64,000 nt of DNA, taken from NCBI GenBank assembly GCA_013433145.1, contig CM024187.1, forward strand, positions 8,459,326 through 8,523,325, read 5' to 3'. Origin of the DNA: Ascaris suum (Eukaryota > Nematoda > Chromadorea > Rhabditida > Ascarididae). Made by a program: the position numbers and the translations under genes. Below, piece by piece: positions 1 through 12,787 of this stretch (within the stretch, counting starts at the first letter, position 1; every line of letters starts with the position of its first letter). The notes under the pieces are model-generated. The model saw only the letters and a program-made list of their open reading frames with translations, was not told the DNA's origin and did not search any database.

Positions 1-613
1 TCAGAGTCACTTTTGAGCTCAAAGGCAATCTTCAACTGCCCGATTTCCGAAAAATGAAACGAAGTACACGAGATATTGTCAGATTTATAAACTATCACTG
101 GGTTTGAGATGTGATAGAGCTGACTGCATTCGTTTTGTGGAATGCGGCTTTAACTATCCTCCTTCTTTTGTTATTTCTCAATATTCGACAAAACGTTTCA
201 CACATTCAACGAAGAGCAGGAATGAAGCTCATTTTCCATTAGAGTTACGGCTGTTTTCTAAACGAACGATTGTATCACCACATTGGCGTTTACTGTTCGA
301 TCGCATATTCGGCGCCACAACAAATCAAACGTTGCGTAAATTTGCAAATATGGATAGGTGACATTTATCGAGAGAATTTCCTCAGTATTCTAAATTCGTA
401 TCATAAACAAATCAGCATTCGGAAAAAATTGGGCTAGTATCAGCTGTTAAGCGCTTATATCTGACATTTCTTCTCTTCGGACCTGCCATGTGCATATAAT
501 GCATGCTAACGAGCTATTTTAACACACATTGTTTCGCCGGCACAACGCATTCCAACATGTACAACACATTTCTTTTCAATGCCTAATTGATCTCTGTTCT
601 TGTAATCTTGCAG
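1..613. other. Non-coding start of window, probable intron of gene A
   Basis: I see no convincing exon here. The stretch runs to the TTGCAG acceptor at 608-613 that opens the first supported exon. That exon starts with one spare base, so at least one coding exon of gene A must lie upstream, here or before the window. Confidence 0.5.
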
Positions 614-785
614 GTATTACCAGCCGTTCATTCTTACACAAAACCATCTTCCACAAATCCCGCAAGTAATTCAGAGTGGTGGTCAGACATACGTCGCTGT
701 TTCTCAAGAGCAACTTAGCGCACTTCCAGCCTACCAGTCTACACAGCCGACTCGACACATTCCCTCAACAAACTCATTTGTCCCG
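614..785 (+). CDS. Gene A exon a: Gln/Pro-rich segment, protein unknown
   Basis: The exon follows a canonical TTGCAG and ends before GTGTGT. It reads one spare base plus 57 codons, beginning YYQPFILTQNHLPQ and ending HIPSTNSFVP. Composition is rich in Gln, Pro, Ser and Thr with short repeats such as PQIPQVIQ, which suggests a disordered region of a larger protein. I do not recognise the family. The frame stays open past the donor, so the exon end rests on the splice signal and on phase agreement with the next exon. Confidence 0.6.
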
Positions 786-1396
786 GTGTGTTTATTCAGA
801 AAATTTGCATACACCCTGTATGAAAATTATTCATTTGATAATCATACTTCAGCTCCGGTTGCCTCAAAAACATACGGACTATTTCATGGTACCTACGATG
901 GGCTGAAGCTAGAGCAAGGCGCTTTTCGCAATGCATTTTTTTTCCGAAGAAGCAACAGCATTGAATTTCATGAGTTGACGTCCGTTCTCCAACCATATCC
1001 ACCAAGCCTTCAGTTAATAGTCCACATTCCACAGCTCCCTATTGCCTCTATACTGAAAGCAAAGTCTCGAAACCTAGGCATTAGTGCATCTGTGCAATCT
1101 TTTTTTTAAAGAGCAGGTCATTTTGTATTATCTCTTTGGGTGAACGCATTCTGTTACAAGTTCTTCAACTGCCAACAACACGCATTTCTGATTTTTGCTA
1201 GCATCATATTCGGTTTTCATTCGTACATAATTGCACTTTTAATGGAATCATTCTAAGTCTTGTTATTTTATAACTTTCATCCATCATCGTCCATCGAATT
1301 GTTAAAATGTTTTGCATTTACGTTCCAAAACTAGTACCACATTCTACCTAAAGGATAGCATAGATTTTATAGGAGAATTCGCAAAGTTCAGCCAAG

Positions 1397-1546
1397 GTTT
1401 CGGTGACGCTACCGGAGACAGAGAGAAGAATTGTATTTGAAAGTGAGGCTAATTTGCACGCACCAACCAAGACTACCAAAGATGATTATGATGCGCTTCT
1501 AAAAGTTGCCGAAAACGCTCAGCTACATGCTGCTAGCCAGCAAAGG
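1397..1546 (+). CDS. Gene A exon b: helical segment
   Basis: Fifty codons, starting VSVTLPETERRIVFESEAN and ending LHAASQQR, followed by GTTGGT. The acceptor is ambiguous: TTCAG ends at 1391 and CCAAG at 1396. Only the second matches the phase left by exon a. The segment is charged and predicted helical, with no recognised domain. An extra exon between 785 and 1397 cannot be excluded. Confidence 0.6.
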
Positions 1547-1607
1547 GTTGGTTTTTATCGCAACATTTGATATCAACATGAAAGACGCATTCGTGAATAA
1601 AACATGG

Positions 1608-1785
1608 CATGACAACCGGTGAAAATATCTCTCGGGTTGGAAATCGACCGAAACCGTTCGAATCAGAGTTGTAACTGACCGAATTTTAAAACCGGCTACT
1701 GACCAAAGGTACTGGCGCAAAAACCGAATTTCAGGTCAGCAGAATAAGAAAACGAAAAATGCCGAAACCGAATTTTGTTCGATAA
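1608..1785. repeat. Dispersed CCGAAA/CCGAATTT repeat, copy 1
   Basis: An intronic stretch dense in variants of ACCGAAACCG, CCGAATTTT and CCGGC, with a GTCAGCAGAATAAG segment near 1734. Related stretches occur near 14126-14182 and, in opposite orientation, near 42017-42130. It looks like a dispersed non-coding repeat. The family is not identified. Confidence 0.5.
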
Positions 1786-1807
1786 AAACAATTTTATTTC
1801 TTTGCAG

Positions 1808-1867
1808 TACTTAGAATTGGTGAAAAAAGTGAAAAAAGAGAACGAATTATGGGCTCCTCCTTCTTAA
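1808..1867 (+). CDS. Gene A alternative terminal exon (19 codons and stop)
   Basis: A canonical CTTTGCAG acceptor is followed in the correct phase by YLELVKKVKKENELWAPPS and TAA. The phase after exon b is exact and the peptide continues its helical, charged character. An AATAAA lies at 1923-1928, 56 bases after the stop. This can therefore be a complete short 3' end. The longer form would skip it and splice exon b to the exon at 2708, which is also in phase. Confidence 0.5.
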   Translation, partial: YLELVKKVKKENELWAPPS

Positions 1868-1922
1868 CCAAGTATGCAATCGTATCAGCTGAATCCTGCG
1901 TACTCGCCGGTATCAAGATGTT

Positions 1923-1928
1923 AATAAA
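1923..1928 (+). promoter_or_regulatory. Poly(A) signal for the short gene A isoform
   Basis: AATAAA placed 56 bases after the stop of the 1808-1867 exon, as expected for a nematode 3' UTR. Confidence 0.35.
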
Positions 1929-2707
1929 TCTCGTCGTGCAACTCTTGTGTGGGTGTGTATGTTCGCGAACATGTAGTTGACACATATCACCAGTGGTTGG
2001 AAGTCCATCGCTTATGTTGACGTCAGTCCTTCGAAACATACTACCCAGGATCTGCAGCGGACGGTTAGAGTCCGCAGATGAACGCGTGTTTCGACGCAGT
2101 TTCACTTTCACGATCAAGTGCAGCAAGCTGTTTGTTGAACAGTGAGTACCTAACATGCAAGTTCTAAATATCGTCATAAGCGACTGCTAACAAATTTACA
2201 ATGAACCGCATTAACATATAAGGACGAGCTACAAGATGGACGAATGATGGACGATTTCAGTACGAAGCGAAGTTAAAATATGGGCGACAGGCACCAGAAA
2301 AGTCTGGCTAAGGAAGGGGCTGTGGTTAGCACTGAGTGAAAGGAGATAAATGAGGTTAACTGCAAAATAAGCTCCAAAACTGAATTCCATTCGACCTCAT
2401 GGCTCGAAAATTCCAACACAGCTATGCTGAACCGATCAGTTCGTTCGATCAGCTAGTACGCCATTCGCTGAACGTGAAAAACAGTACTGGTTCCTGCATT
2501 CGTTAGCCATTAGTCATTTTTCAGCTCCAAACAGACATATATAATCTTAAGAAAGGTAGGCGACATTTCCTCATGAAGCCACCACACTTATTGTTTAATT
2601 ATTCAAGACAACAGTTGAATGCCTTCTGAGAGTATTTTACCGTTGAGTCATATGAGCATGAATTTACAACTGCAAGTATGATCTCAATCACCGAGCAATC
2701 TTTGCAG

Positions 2708-2908
2708 GAGGCATTCAGCATCTCGTCACCACTTCGAATCCCAGCCGTTGTTGATGCAGCACTCAGCGCAATTCCAATGCAAAAACAATACAGTTTGAAA
2801 GATTTGGAAGCTCAAGAATACTACGCACTACAGCAAAAGATTCTTGAGCTGAATAGAAAGTTGAAAGAGCAAGAATTCAGGAGGAAACAGGAGAACCTTC
2901 ACTCTTTG
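2708..2908 (+). CDS. Gene A exon c: coiled-coil segment
   Basis: Sixty-seven codons between CTTTGCAG and GTTAGT, phase 0 at both ends. It begins EAFSISSPLRIPAVVDAAL and ends in a clear heptad-rich helix with segments KILELNRKLKEQEFRR and KQENLHSL. This is probably a dimerisation coiled coil near the C terminus. The protein family is not recognised. Confidence 0.7.
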
Positions 2909-3252
2909 GTTAGTTCGTTGCATTAAAATTGCCACACGGTTTACACAAGAGTCTCTTTATAAGTTATCAATATTGAAACAAATTTCAACGCATTTTCTGC
3001 ATTGCTGGTAATATGTGATTAGTCAGGAACTTATTTCTCTATGAATAACCTAATTGCGCTCTCAGCAGCGCCCATATTGCGCCATAAGAGGCCTCTTTCG
3101 CAGCTCATAAAAAAAGATTGCCTCTATAGAAAATTGAATTTCATCGACGACTTCAGCACTACAAGAGAAAGGTAAGCGAGAAAATATTGTACTACATCTT
3201 AGGACTGTTACTTTTAATGGCATTCTAAATGCGCATAACAAACACACTTTAG

Positions 3253-3471
3253 CAGCAACAACTGGACCAGCAAACGGGAACCGCACCAAAAAAGCCTAGC
3301 GAAACGACCACAATCGAATCTCTAGCTGATACGCGCATCGACGATGGTGATAACCATCCCTTGAAACAAATTCGTATCAGTCGTGTTGGTGTCATGTCGC
3401 TCCAACCGAGTACCGATCTCTCCGATCAAAAAAATGCAAGTTTCAAGTTTGCTATTTCCGGCGAACTGTAA
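3253..3471 (+). CDS. Gene A last exon
   Basis: Follows CACTTTAG in phase 0. It runs QQLDQQTGTAPKKPSETTT, then a conserved-looking stretch IRISRVGVMSLQPSTDL, and ends FKFAISGEL with TAA at 3469-3471. The coiled-coil exon before it and the compact ending suggest a scaffold or adaptor protein, but no domain is identifiable. An AATAAA follows at 3670-3675. Confidence 0.65.
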   Translation, partial: QQQLDQQTGTAPKKPSETTTIESLADTRIDDGDNHPLKQIRISRVGVMSLQPSTDLSDQKNASFKFAISGEL

Positions 3472-3669
3472 GGAAACTCCCTACGAGGGCGCAGGTGGAG
3501 ACCATTCGCTCGACATGCCTGCGTGTCTCGTTCAAACTCTTTTATCAGGGCCCCGCATCCTCTCCGTCCGAATCGAATTTTTACGCCCTCCTCCCTGTAC
3601 ATTGCACTTCGATGTTTTTCATTCTGCTTTCGGCTCGAAAAATTTCTCTCGGTAAAGACGACACCTCCT

Positions 3670-3675
3670 AATAAA
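3670..3675 (+). promoter_or_regulatory. Poly(A) signal of gene A
   Basis: AATAAA about 200 bases after the stop codon at 3471. It is the first such signal downstream on this strand. Confidence 0.4.
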
Positions 3676-4446
3676 AATCGTCTCCCGTAGTGGTAGCACA
3701 CTAGACCATTCGCAAATCGCAACATAGGAAATGTTCTGGAGGAGAAGAGTGAGCGCAGCAGTTTTTATTTGAAGTTCTCAAGGAATTAGAAATTAAAACA
3801 ACAAAGATATTGTGATCACATATGATTGAGTCTTCAAACTGAATGACGTTAAAATTGCCGCGTTCTGTTCTTTCTTAAGGATTGGTATTTTTCGGCATTC
3901 AGATGACATATTCTATCATGCGTAGAAAAATTCACCTACGACCAACAAAAGTTTGACCGTCAAAGAAGAGGTGCTGGAAATGTCAGGAAATTGGAGCATT
4001 CTTCTAAAAGATTAATTCCAGCTATCTCAAGTACGTGCAGATAACGAACACACCAAATCTACAATGCCCCTACCAGCACCAACTTCCGCTGGTTTCAAAA
4101 ATGCAATTTCGGTATATTTTTCTCATCGTTTGAAAAGTCGATCTAATCGCATTGGAATAACTTTCCTAAAACTGGAAAAATCACGCTCGATTATTGGGAT
4201 AGTAGTTCATAAGTTTATGAGCTGGCAAATTGTGCGCTTTTATGCAAATAAATTGAAGGCTTGAGGGTCGACTTAAAATTTACGAACAAAAATTGGTGTT
4301 TCTCATTTGGAAGCCTCGCTTAAGACGCTTTTCATGAGTATAACAAAAAAAGATGATAGGAACTTACAGCAGGTGGAAACTGAAGTCATAAAATATTTGT
4401 CTTGAGGGTACGGACGCGTAATTAAAGACCATATCCCCTACGTTCT

Positions 4447-5040
4447 TCAATGGCACCTTTGCTGATTCGGAAGGAATGAGAAAAAAGTCCGCATAAGTTT
4501 AGGAGTCTCTGGCGTATGAGGAACGGCGAGTCGAAACACTTCGTAAGAAAATGGCGGAGGACAGGAAATGGTTCGGTGCCAGGAAACTTCTTCTGTCGTC
4601 GCTAAAACACAAAGCATCCAAAACAGATGTGCATAAAAAAGCGGTAATGTCGCACTTGAATATTTTAACATCAACACAGAACTGTCGTCCCCGCTCCGAG
4701 GTGGGGAACAAGGAGAGGATAGGGGCAGGCGAATACGCTGATGGCTTTCCTCACCACTGTCAAAACTTACCTTTTCTCGTAGCCGAGCCTTAGAAAGTAG
4801 CGCAATGTGTGATATAAAGATAGGTGGTTTAGAAGTGCCTCGCTGCATAGAATACTGAGAAATGCAAAGCTGTGCTTCATTCAAGGGGCTGCATTCCAGA
4901 CAAGTTGAAATGCTTAAGAAGGCTTCTCTTATTTTGCAAATCTCATGCCAACCGGTTCCATAAATTTTGGAAATACGAGGCATAAACACTCCGAGCTTAA
5001 ATGTACACCGATATTTTAATGGACATGGAGTTCTTTGCAA
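4447..5040 (-). CDS. Unassigned 197-codon open frame with an internal splice donor
   Basis: This is the longest uninterrupted frame in the window. Residues up to about 90 (ending KARLREK) are followed by a perfect minus-strand donor, GTAAGT, at 4770-4765. If real, the coding exon would therefore be roughly 4771 upward rather than the whole ORF. I see no recognisable domain and composition is rich in Ser and Cys. It may be chance, or an exon of an otherwise unseen minus-strand gene. Confidence 0.2.
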   Translation of the reverse strand: MQRTPCPLKYRCTFKLGVFMPRISKIYGTGWHEICKIREAFLSISTCLECSPLNEAQLCISQYSMQRGTSKPPIFISHIALLSKARLREKVSFDSGEESHQRIRLPLSSPCSPPRSGDDSSVLMLKYSSATLPLFYAHLFWMLCVLATTEEVSWHRTISCPPPFSYEVFRLAVPHTPETPKLMRTFFSFLPNQQRCH

Positions 5041-8000
5041 GTTTAAGGTGTTCTAATCAGTCAAACATCGATGAGCCCTATTTACGATAGATGCCTAATC
5101 GGTGCCCACAAAATCATCTCATGCATTAGAGCAATATGAGTCAATTCAGCAAACATTTTGCTTCGCACTTCATTGACAACTTTTGTATACAGTGCGTAAA
5201 TATTACAGCGCGCAGCGTTTCAACTCACACGGCAACATTGCCGAAATATTCGCTCATTCGCTCGACAGTTCGGAATTTTGAATATACGAAAGTTTGCTCT
5301 AGCGAACTGCGTCTTCATCGAGAACCACTATCCAGAACTCAAGTGCGACCAAATCGAACGCTATATTGATTTATGTTATGAACTCTTCGATATGCAGTCG
5401 GTCTTATAATGAACGAAAGCCCCTTTATTTCTTCAACTCTCTTTGAAAGGGCACAAACCGATGTTATTTGCATTGTAGCACTTCTTAATCGGATGGTTCG
5501 CGAACACGCACACATTTTGCCCCTATTTCTATATGCAGATGACATTTTCTGCCAAAAGACATTGTAGTGGAAAATAAATTGGAAAGGGAGCACACTGCGC
5601 TAACAGCCCACCAATAAATCATCGGTAATGTTTCTATTTTTGAGTATCGGCCTAAGTCAGTATAACACCTCCAAAATACGCGCCTGATTGATGACACACT
5701 TCCGGCTTCTCATCTAAGCTAAGATTGCTTCCGGCATTCGTGAGGCACCTGGGTAATTCGCAAACCTGTAAACCAACTTTGCTGCTGCTCTAGAGCTGAA
5801 CTTTCGAACGATTCTTAGAAATGCTAACGATCCAAGTAAAGCTTTGCACCACTGAAAAAACTTCATTCGCAGTCAGAGAATGAAATGGACAATCCCGAAG
5901 TATTCGAAATTTAAAACGAGATTCCGTTCATTTTGAACATGAGGCATAAACAGAAGAAAATGATTAGGCGGCAGTCAAAGCTTGAATCAGCGAAGTGATT
6001 TTTTAATGGTGGTATCGTGAAACATAGCTCAATTAACTCCAGCGTCTATTCTGACTGAGACCTGTTAAAACAAACATTTCTTCCTATGTTAAGCGGTACA
6101 TAGAATAATTTCAATCCTTTCTGTGCATCAAGAATTCGTTTGTTCACTTGATCAATATACTGGAATATGTTTTTTTTTTTGTATTTTTTGCATCTTTCGC
6201 TTGATAATTTTTTAGTTTTTTTTTTTTGTACACACGAAATATTTCGCATTTTTTGTGCATTTCTTCACCGTGTTAATATGTGATTTCAGAAGTGAGTGCA
6301 ATAAATGCATTTAATGCGCGATTATGATGATCAGTTCTCACAGATGTATAAAATAAATGAAGAAGATTGAAGGAAGTTGATCGGAACCATGAGACTGCTT
6401 CTGTACTGATAAGAATTCACATAACAACGACCCGGAGAACACAATAAGAGGGGCCTGCATATTGCAAAGCATTTCAGTTCAGTTCGCAGTCGTCCAAAAA
6501 ATATTAAAAATTTGCAAGATATTCGAATAGCGGGAAGAACCTGTTGTACTTCTTTAATGCGCTTTTTTTAAAAGATTGTTTTCTGACTCTGTCCAGCCGT
6601 TTTTGTGACCAAAAATGACTATTTTATAGCGCACTTCCGCATCACTGCTTTCAACATGAAGCTATGAGCCATGCCAAAATTAAAAACATGAGATCGCACA
6701 AAGATATGAATCATGCTTTGAGTCCATCGCCATGGTATTCCTTCTTCCCTAGCTAGAACTATCTTGCAGGGTGGTCGCACTTGTGCCTACATGAGAGGTG
6801 TAATGGGATCGTTTAGCAAGTGAGCAAACAAACAAACCACTATTTCAGAAAAAACGCTGGCCAATCCCAAAAAAACTTGGCTCTGCACGTATAAGCGCGA
6901 ACTATTGCATCTGGCAATCGCTGGTCATAGTGGGACTGAATCTCTCATCTTATGATTTCCTCCTTTTTTTTCAGCTTTACAGCTTTCGAACGCATCTCCT
7001 CTCAATCGATAGTGTTCCGGCACTTCGCTGTGTTTGCTTTGCAACTTATCACAATTTGCTCTTGGCCAACCATTGTCTCTGAGCTTATCGGGTGATTTGT
7101 TCGTTTTCTTTGGTGATTGAAATTGTCGATCATCACTTTAATAATTCCTGATGCACCTGTCATAGTTCGTCTATTGGACAACTTATTTGCATATAATCGG
7201 CAATTTCGCATGATTGACCACTCCCTCACTTGCCAGCCAATCGAATTTATAAAGTTTGCTTCGATTTGTTCTCTGCGAATCTCTTGAGCGGTCATTAACG
7301 TCAAACTCTCGTCCACTCAGGCGCGCAATTCAGAGCTGATTCCTTCATTGTGACGCAAATTGCAAACTCACTGCTTTGCAAAATAAAGATATAGAACATT
7401 ATCACGTGCCGCCGATTTATGTTGAAATACTGCACAAACTTCTCGTTCCTCTTTCTTCCTTCTGATACCACGCGGAGCGAAAATGTTTGAAAATGTCGGG
7501 AATTCAATTCTCGGACTTAATCTTATTCCTCATGCCACTACTGCTGCTGTTTATTTTGTTTTCGCTGTGCTGATGCTCTGTTCTTGGTTCATCTCTCGAT
7601 ATTTTTATCTATATTTTTTCTTTCTTGGACAATAATGTTGAAATAAGAATAAGCATGGAATAAGCCTTGGCATTTTCCAAGAATTATAGCGTGACATGAA
7701 ACTGTCATTCTATTGATGGATACTACAGACGCGGTTTGTTTGATTTCCCACTGAAAGGAATTTTCATTTATTTTACGCGTGTTCTACTTCAATGCAAAAT
7801 GCACAGTGGCTTCCGCCTGTGTCAGTCTATTTGCACACAGTACGTGGCGTTGCAGGCGTTGCGGTAGTATGCAGGAGCAAATATCATCTCGCAATATGCA
7901 TATGATAAAAACAACGGTGTAGCTAAGGCATATCGTGCAGGCAATTCCAAATCACTAAAACATAGAAAAAGTTTAAAGCAATAAATAGGCCCTCTCCCCT

Positions 8001-9962
8001 TGCCGGCCAAAGCTTTTTCTCATCCGAAAATTGTGCACACCATATCGCGCTGCACGGATAGGTTAAAATGGGATTTTTTCTGTCGTGGTGTCGATGCTCC
8101 GACAGGTACAATGCGCTGAACTTATGTTTGGAGTGCTAAAAGCTTCCATTTATTGCGCAACGAAAACCGTGCGAGCGTGGCTTTTTTCACACTGCAATAA
8201 AAAGATGAGACAGGGATATTCGACGGAAGCCGTCGCATGGAAAAACAGCCGTCTTGATGGACCTACAATAACAGTTGCGACTAATTTTTGGCCGGAACTC
8301 TCTTTTCTGCTGACAAAAATGATTCTTGCACATAAGTTTCTTTTTCCTGTTGACAGAACATCTCTTGCTGACATTTATGTCGTTACCAGGCTTGTTATGT
8401 GACGATGATGCCCTTCGTCATTTTTCCTTTCCACAGAAAACGAATTTCTTCCAAAAAAAATTTTTTTTGTCGGCGGCCAAAGCAAATTATATAAAATTTC
8501 CTTTTTTATTCTCCTAAGAGATTTGTTACGTTTTCGCTGAATCAGCATTGCCGTTAAAGGCTAAAAAATCGTTCCGATTTGCTCATAAAATGCTTGATTT
8601 GCTTGATGAATAAGCTATTCAACTTTCCTTCGTCAAGTTTTATTAAAACCTTTTATTTGTTGAATTGTTCACTCGTGAATTTCCGTTCCATAAGTTTTTT
8701 ATCCGACGGCGTTCGATTTATCTTTCGATTTATTTCATACTCGTATGTGCTTAGCAAAAGAAGCCGTAGTTTTACTCCGACAATAAATCGAAATTTTTTA
8801 GTAGAGAGAGCATGCACTTATACGTTTCAAAATATAACAGACGAAAAATGAGAGATTGCAGAAATGATGACTGCAAAAAAGTGCTATAAATTTGTGCCAT
8901 GCAAATAACTGCAAATTTTATGGAATGCATGCGTTGAATTATATTTGAATGAGTTGACGTTAACTGCAACATTTAAATGTAGTGCAGTGAATATAAAATT
9001 GCTTGAAACGTTACTTAGAACAAAATGAATTTCCTGCTACCGCTGCAGCAGATAGCAGAAAGTTCCAAAGAGGAAAAAGACGGGAAAAAATGAATTGAAG
9101 AGCATCGGGTGCATGCCTGCTTTCCCTCGATTTGCTTTGCACTCTGCTTCGAAAAAGGCTTCACGGCGAAAACTTTGTAAAGCAGAAAATAGCTGTCAAA
9201 CGGAACTCCAAAAAAATTTCAACGGTTTTAAAGCACCAGCATAGTTCCAGATAGGCGCAATAGAATCGTGCTCTGTCGCCGTTGCTCATAGCCTGGTTGG
9301 CAAAACATTTTTCGATAGGGCGCCTTGGTGAAGCACAGGTGATTTTCTCAGTCAACCTGACATCCGGTCTCTTAGGTGAGTAGTATTCTAAAACAGGCCA
9401 ACATCATGCTAGCAAAATGCCCTGAAAATCTGATGCACTGTCGCAATTCAAAGCACAAAATTTCAACGCAGTGATGACGTTGGCTCAAAGGTCCAATCAC
9501 GTTAACATCTAGATCGTTTGTCATACTTCCCGCAGGAAGAAACACATTGTATTGCCGAGTTTCGCAATAAAACAATTGATGGGTTTGATGTGAATTTTTG
9601 ATGAACGAATGAGTTGAAGGATAACATAGCAAAATTTAAGCGGTGAGCCAGCTATCGTGTCCCTATTCACCGTGTCGAATAAAGCTTGACGGTGAATTCG
9701 TTGAATCATGTACCAAATGCATCTGTTCTGCCTACTCCGAAGCAACAGCGACAGAAATTTGATGGAATGCGTAATACGTTTGATGTGCCTCCGAAATCAT
9801 CGCAAGATTCATCGCGTTGTTAAATCGATTTCATCATCCGCAGCTTCATCCACCAAATTTAATCGACGATGGTATAATCATGTTCCATATTGCGACCGAT
9901 AGTTACTGCAAAACTGTCAGAGTTATGCGCTGCTTTGTTTTCCAGGCCTTAACGACCCCGTA

Positions 9963-10106
9963 ATTCAATGAGAGCACTATAGTCTTCTGCCTGTGTGCGA
10001 ACAGAACTCTAGTAACTGGAACTACACCTTGGGTGGTCTTGAACGAGGAACGAAAGGCATTGCGAGTAGTGACCATTCGATACGAAACGCTGTATGAAAT
10101 CTCGAC
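9963..10106 (+). pseudogene. Short coding-like fragment, possible mobile-element remnant
   Basis: A frame of about 48 codons reads NRTLVTGTTPWVVLNEERKA then LRVVTIRYETLYEISTNVDI and stops. Just upstream (9690-9755) another frame gives EFVESCTKCICSAYSEA, which resembles the Cys pair of retroelement integrase zinc regions. Frames do not join without shifts. This is a decayed remnant at best and its family is a guess. Confidence 0.2.
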
Positions 10107-10423
10107 AAATGTCGACATATAAGGAGAAGCGCTTTACTGTTCATCGAAACTATTTAACTGACAAATCTAATGGTGAGTCAAAAACAATTGCAGCATCACA
10201 CAACGAAAGGGACGAGCACTAGCAATGGGCTTTTTCTTGGCATTGCCAAAGTTTCTTTGCTGCATCGAAATTATTTTTGCCCGCTTTTTAGCATCCTTTT
10301 GCTTCAAGCTTACAGAGCGTCTTTTTTAGCAGAGAATACCTGTGAAAGCTTATAAAAGGTGGTAGTGCGATCGGTAAGGAATTTAAACTTAAACTTTTAT
10401 GTAGAATGAGTTGCACATGATTA

Positions 10424-10426
<3 letters not shown>

Positions 10427-10505
<79 letters not shown>
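10427..10505. repeat. TA dinucleotide microsatellite
   Basis: About 79 bases of pure alternating TA. It lies in intergenic DNA and is self-complementary. Confidence 0.98.
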
Positions 10506-10509
<4 letters not shown>

Positions 10510-12747
10510 TTCCTCGAAAAATGTGATTTCCGGATGTTGTGGGTTACATGGTGGCCCACGTCTTGTAAAAACGCTTTCATTGATACTGTTGAGCGTCGGA
10601 ATGCTGCATTTCTACAAATTGATTAGTGATGCTTCACCCTGATATGATCAGTAAATTGAGTCTTTGTAGGCACCAAAACGAACACGTAAAATCTGAGCAG
10701 CTTCGCATTTCAGTCTGCCTTAAACACTGCCATTCTGAGGGTTTAATAATGCAGCCAACGGTTCCTGTGGTACATGTAGGCTGGACTCCATTATCCTTCG
10801 TTTATCACCACAACACAGCACGTTAACCAAAGTAACGAATATATTGCCTGTGTTGTTGGCGCACCACTCATTTCAAGCAAAAGAGTACAATAATGCTATA
10901 AAGGAAGAAAAGGTATTTAATAAAAACGCGAAAAATGCTGCTTTTGGTATTTAAAAGCTGCGGAATGAGACCTAATTTTAGGACAAAAGAATTTCTCTCA
11001 GGACAAAAAAAATGAATGCCAATTGTAAACTGCGTACATCACGTGAAATCATGCAAGTGGCGAAAAGTGGCGGAGAGGCTAATAGGTGCTGTTCTTTTTC
11101 GCTGTAATGACTCATCAGTTTTGCTTGTTATCAGCAAAAAATAGAATATGCGCATTAACGCACAAAGTTTTCAGTTGTTCAGAGCTGTCGTTTGGTTCTT
11201 TCATATGAGTTGTTTCTCAGTAACGGAACCGTTGTGAAATTACAAGCTCACTAGTGTAAATTCGGCGCAGATCTTTTCCGCCTTCAAATGTTTATACTGA
11301 ACAGAATTTCATGGCTCTAACTTCATGGTTTACCAAGCTGAGAACATTGGACAGACAGATAAGTGCACAGATATGAACGCACAGATATGTGTCGCCAATT
11401 TTGTGCTTGTGCATAGCAGATTTACAAAAGCGCATCTATAGGGTAACAAGTTCAGAAATGTTCGCTTCCATAATGCTGAGATACTCGTGCTATCAACTAT
11501 TTACACAGCATTTCGCTGAGCAGTGCTGCTTAATTGTTAGGATGAAGTTTAACAGTAAAATTTGTTTGGTGAAATTAAAATAGGACTTAGGGATTGCATT
11601 TAAGTAAGGATAAGAATGAGAGGAAAAAAAATAAAATTCACTGGCTAATGTAGGTCTCCATAGGTCCCCATAAGGATGTCTATTTTAGTGTTCAATAAAC
11701 AGAGCGCGCTTTCAGGAAATTCGACTTGTACCGTATAGTAAAATGTTGTTTCTAATCATGGATTACCCTAATTTCTTCCGTCTTTGCTGTTGTTTTAATT
11801 AAACTGTAAAACCTCTGATATCCATCTTTCCTTCATCAGCCTCTTTGAAGTGCTGATAAATGATCAGATACCGATGTGGCATCTCAACTTTCGAATCCTT
11901 CGATAATCCATGCTGAGATCTAAAAGCTTATTTTGCAGCGCCAAGTTCTGGCTTTTGAGTGCTAAATTCTGTTTGCTTTTTTGCAGTTTTCTTCTACATG
12001 GCGATCAAAGCTTGTCGCTAAACTCTCCCAGTCGTTTTTGGCCTTGAAGAAAGAAAAGAAAATGACTGAAATGCTTCTTATCCTTTATTTAATCATTCTC
12101 GCTGTCAACTTACGAGAGTTTAATTCGAATGTGGCTTTCAGCACAAATAGGAGATGTCATATAACCTGGAGGTTGTTTTTCTTTCCTTTAATATCGCACG
12201 TTTGCAGTGATCATTTGAACCTCATTTCACACTTTCATGGGCCAGAGAGCCGAATTAGGCTTTCCAAGATCTTTATCATTGCCCTGGTGCTTTGTAAGAT
12301 GCCTTAAGCATAGCCGCTTGGATGTTGTGCTATGTCAGCTTATGACTAAGCATCTTGGGATGCATTGGAATAGAAAAGTATAGAACGGTGGTCATCGGCG
12401 CTCATACCTGCACCTCAGCTTCAGAAGTTACTTTGAATGAAAGGGCTAGAACGAAAAAAGCTCAAAATTTCGAAAGTGTGAACGCTGGCCATTCCTTCTA
12501 CCGTCGGCGGCCAATGTCAGTGGGCCCTCATCTCATCCTTGTTGAAGAATTCGTAATGCGAATAAAGTTGCGCTTTGGTTTCCGTGAAATGACGTTAATT
12601 GAATTTTATACCGATGACGGGATTTCTACCAATGAATAATTCATAGCTACTTAAATATATTGCTTACAGATGGCTGTGTTGACGGTGAGCACGATCGACG
12701 ACGACTTAACCCATGCGACCAGCAACTAACATTTTTTACACCTTGAA

Positions 12748-12787
12748 CTAGTCTTCTGTATATATAGCTAGTCTAGCTAGTCTTCTG
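12748..12787 (+). promoter_or_regulatory. Possible promoter or 5' leader before the 12.8 kb open block
   Basis: Two copies of CTAGTCTTCTG (12748-12758 and 12777-12787) flank TATATATAGC, directly before an ATG at 12788. This could be a TATA-containing start region or simply a small local duplication. Confidence 0.2.

Larger units (their letters stand above)
3680..12740. other. Long intergenic region with no supported gene
   Basis: About 9 kb rich in A/T homopolymers, with no exon chain I can assemble on either strand. Three items are listed separately: a 197-codon minus ORF at 4447-5040, a short coding-like frame at 9963-10106 and a TA microsatellite at 10427-10505. The remaining open frames are short and lack splice signals. 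Confidence 0.5.

Noticed and set aside
10389..10626. Tyr-Ile repeat frames at 10.4 kb
   Set aside because: They are translations of the TA microsatellite at 10427-10505.
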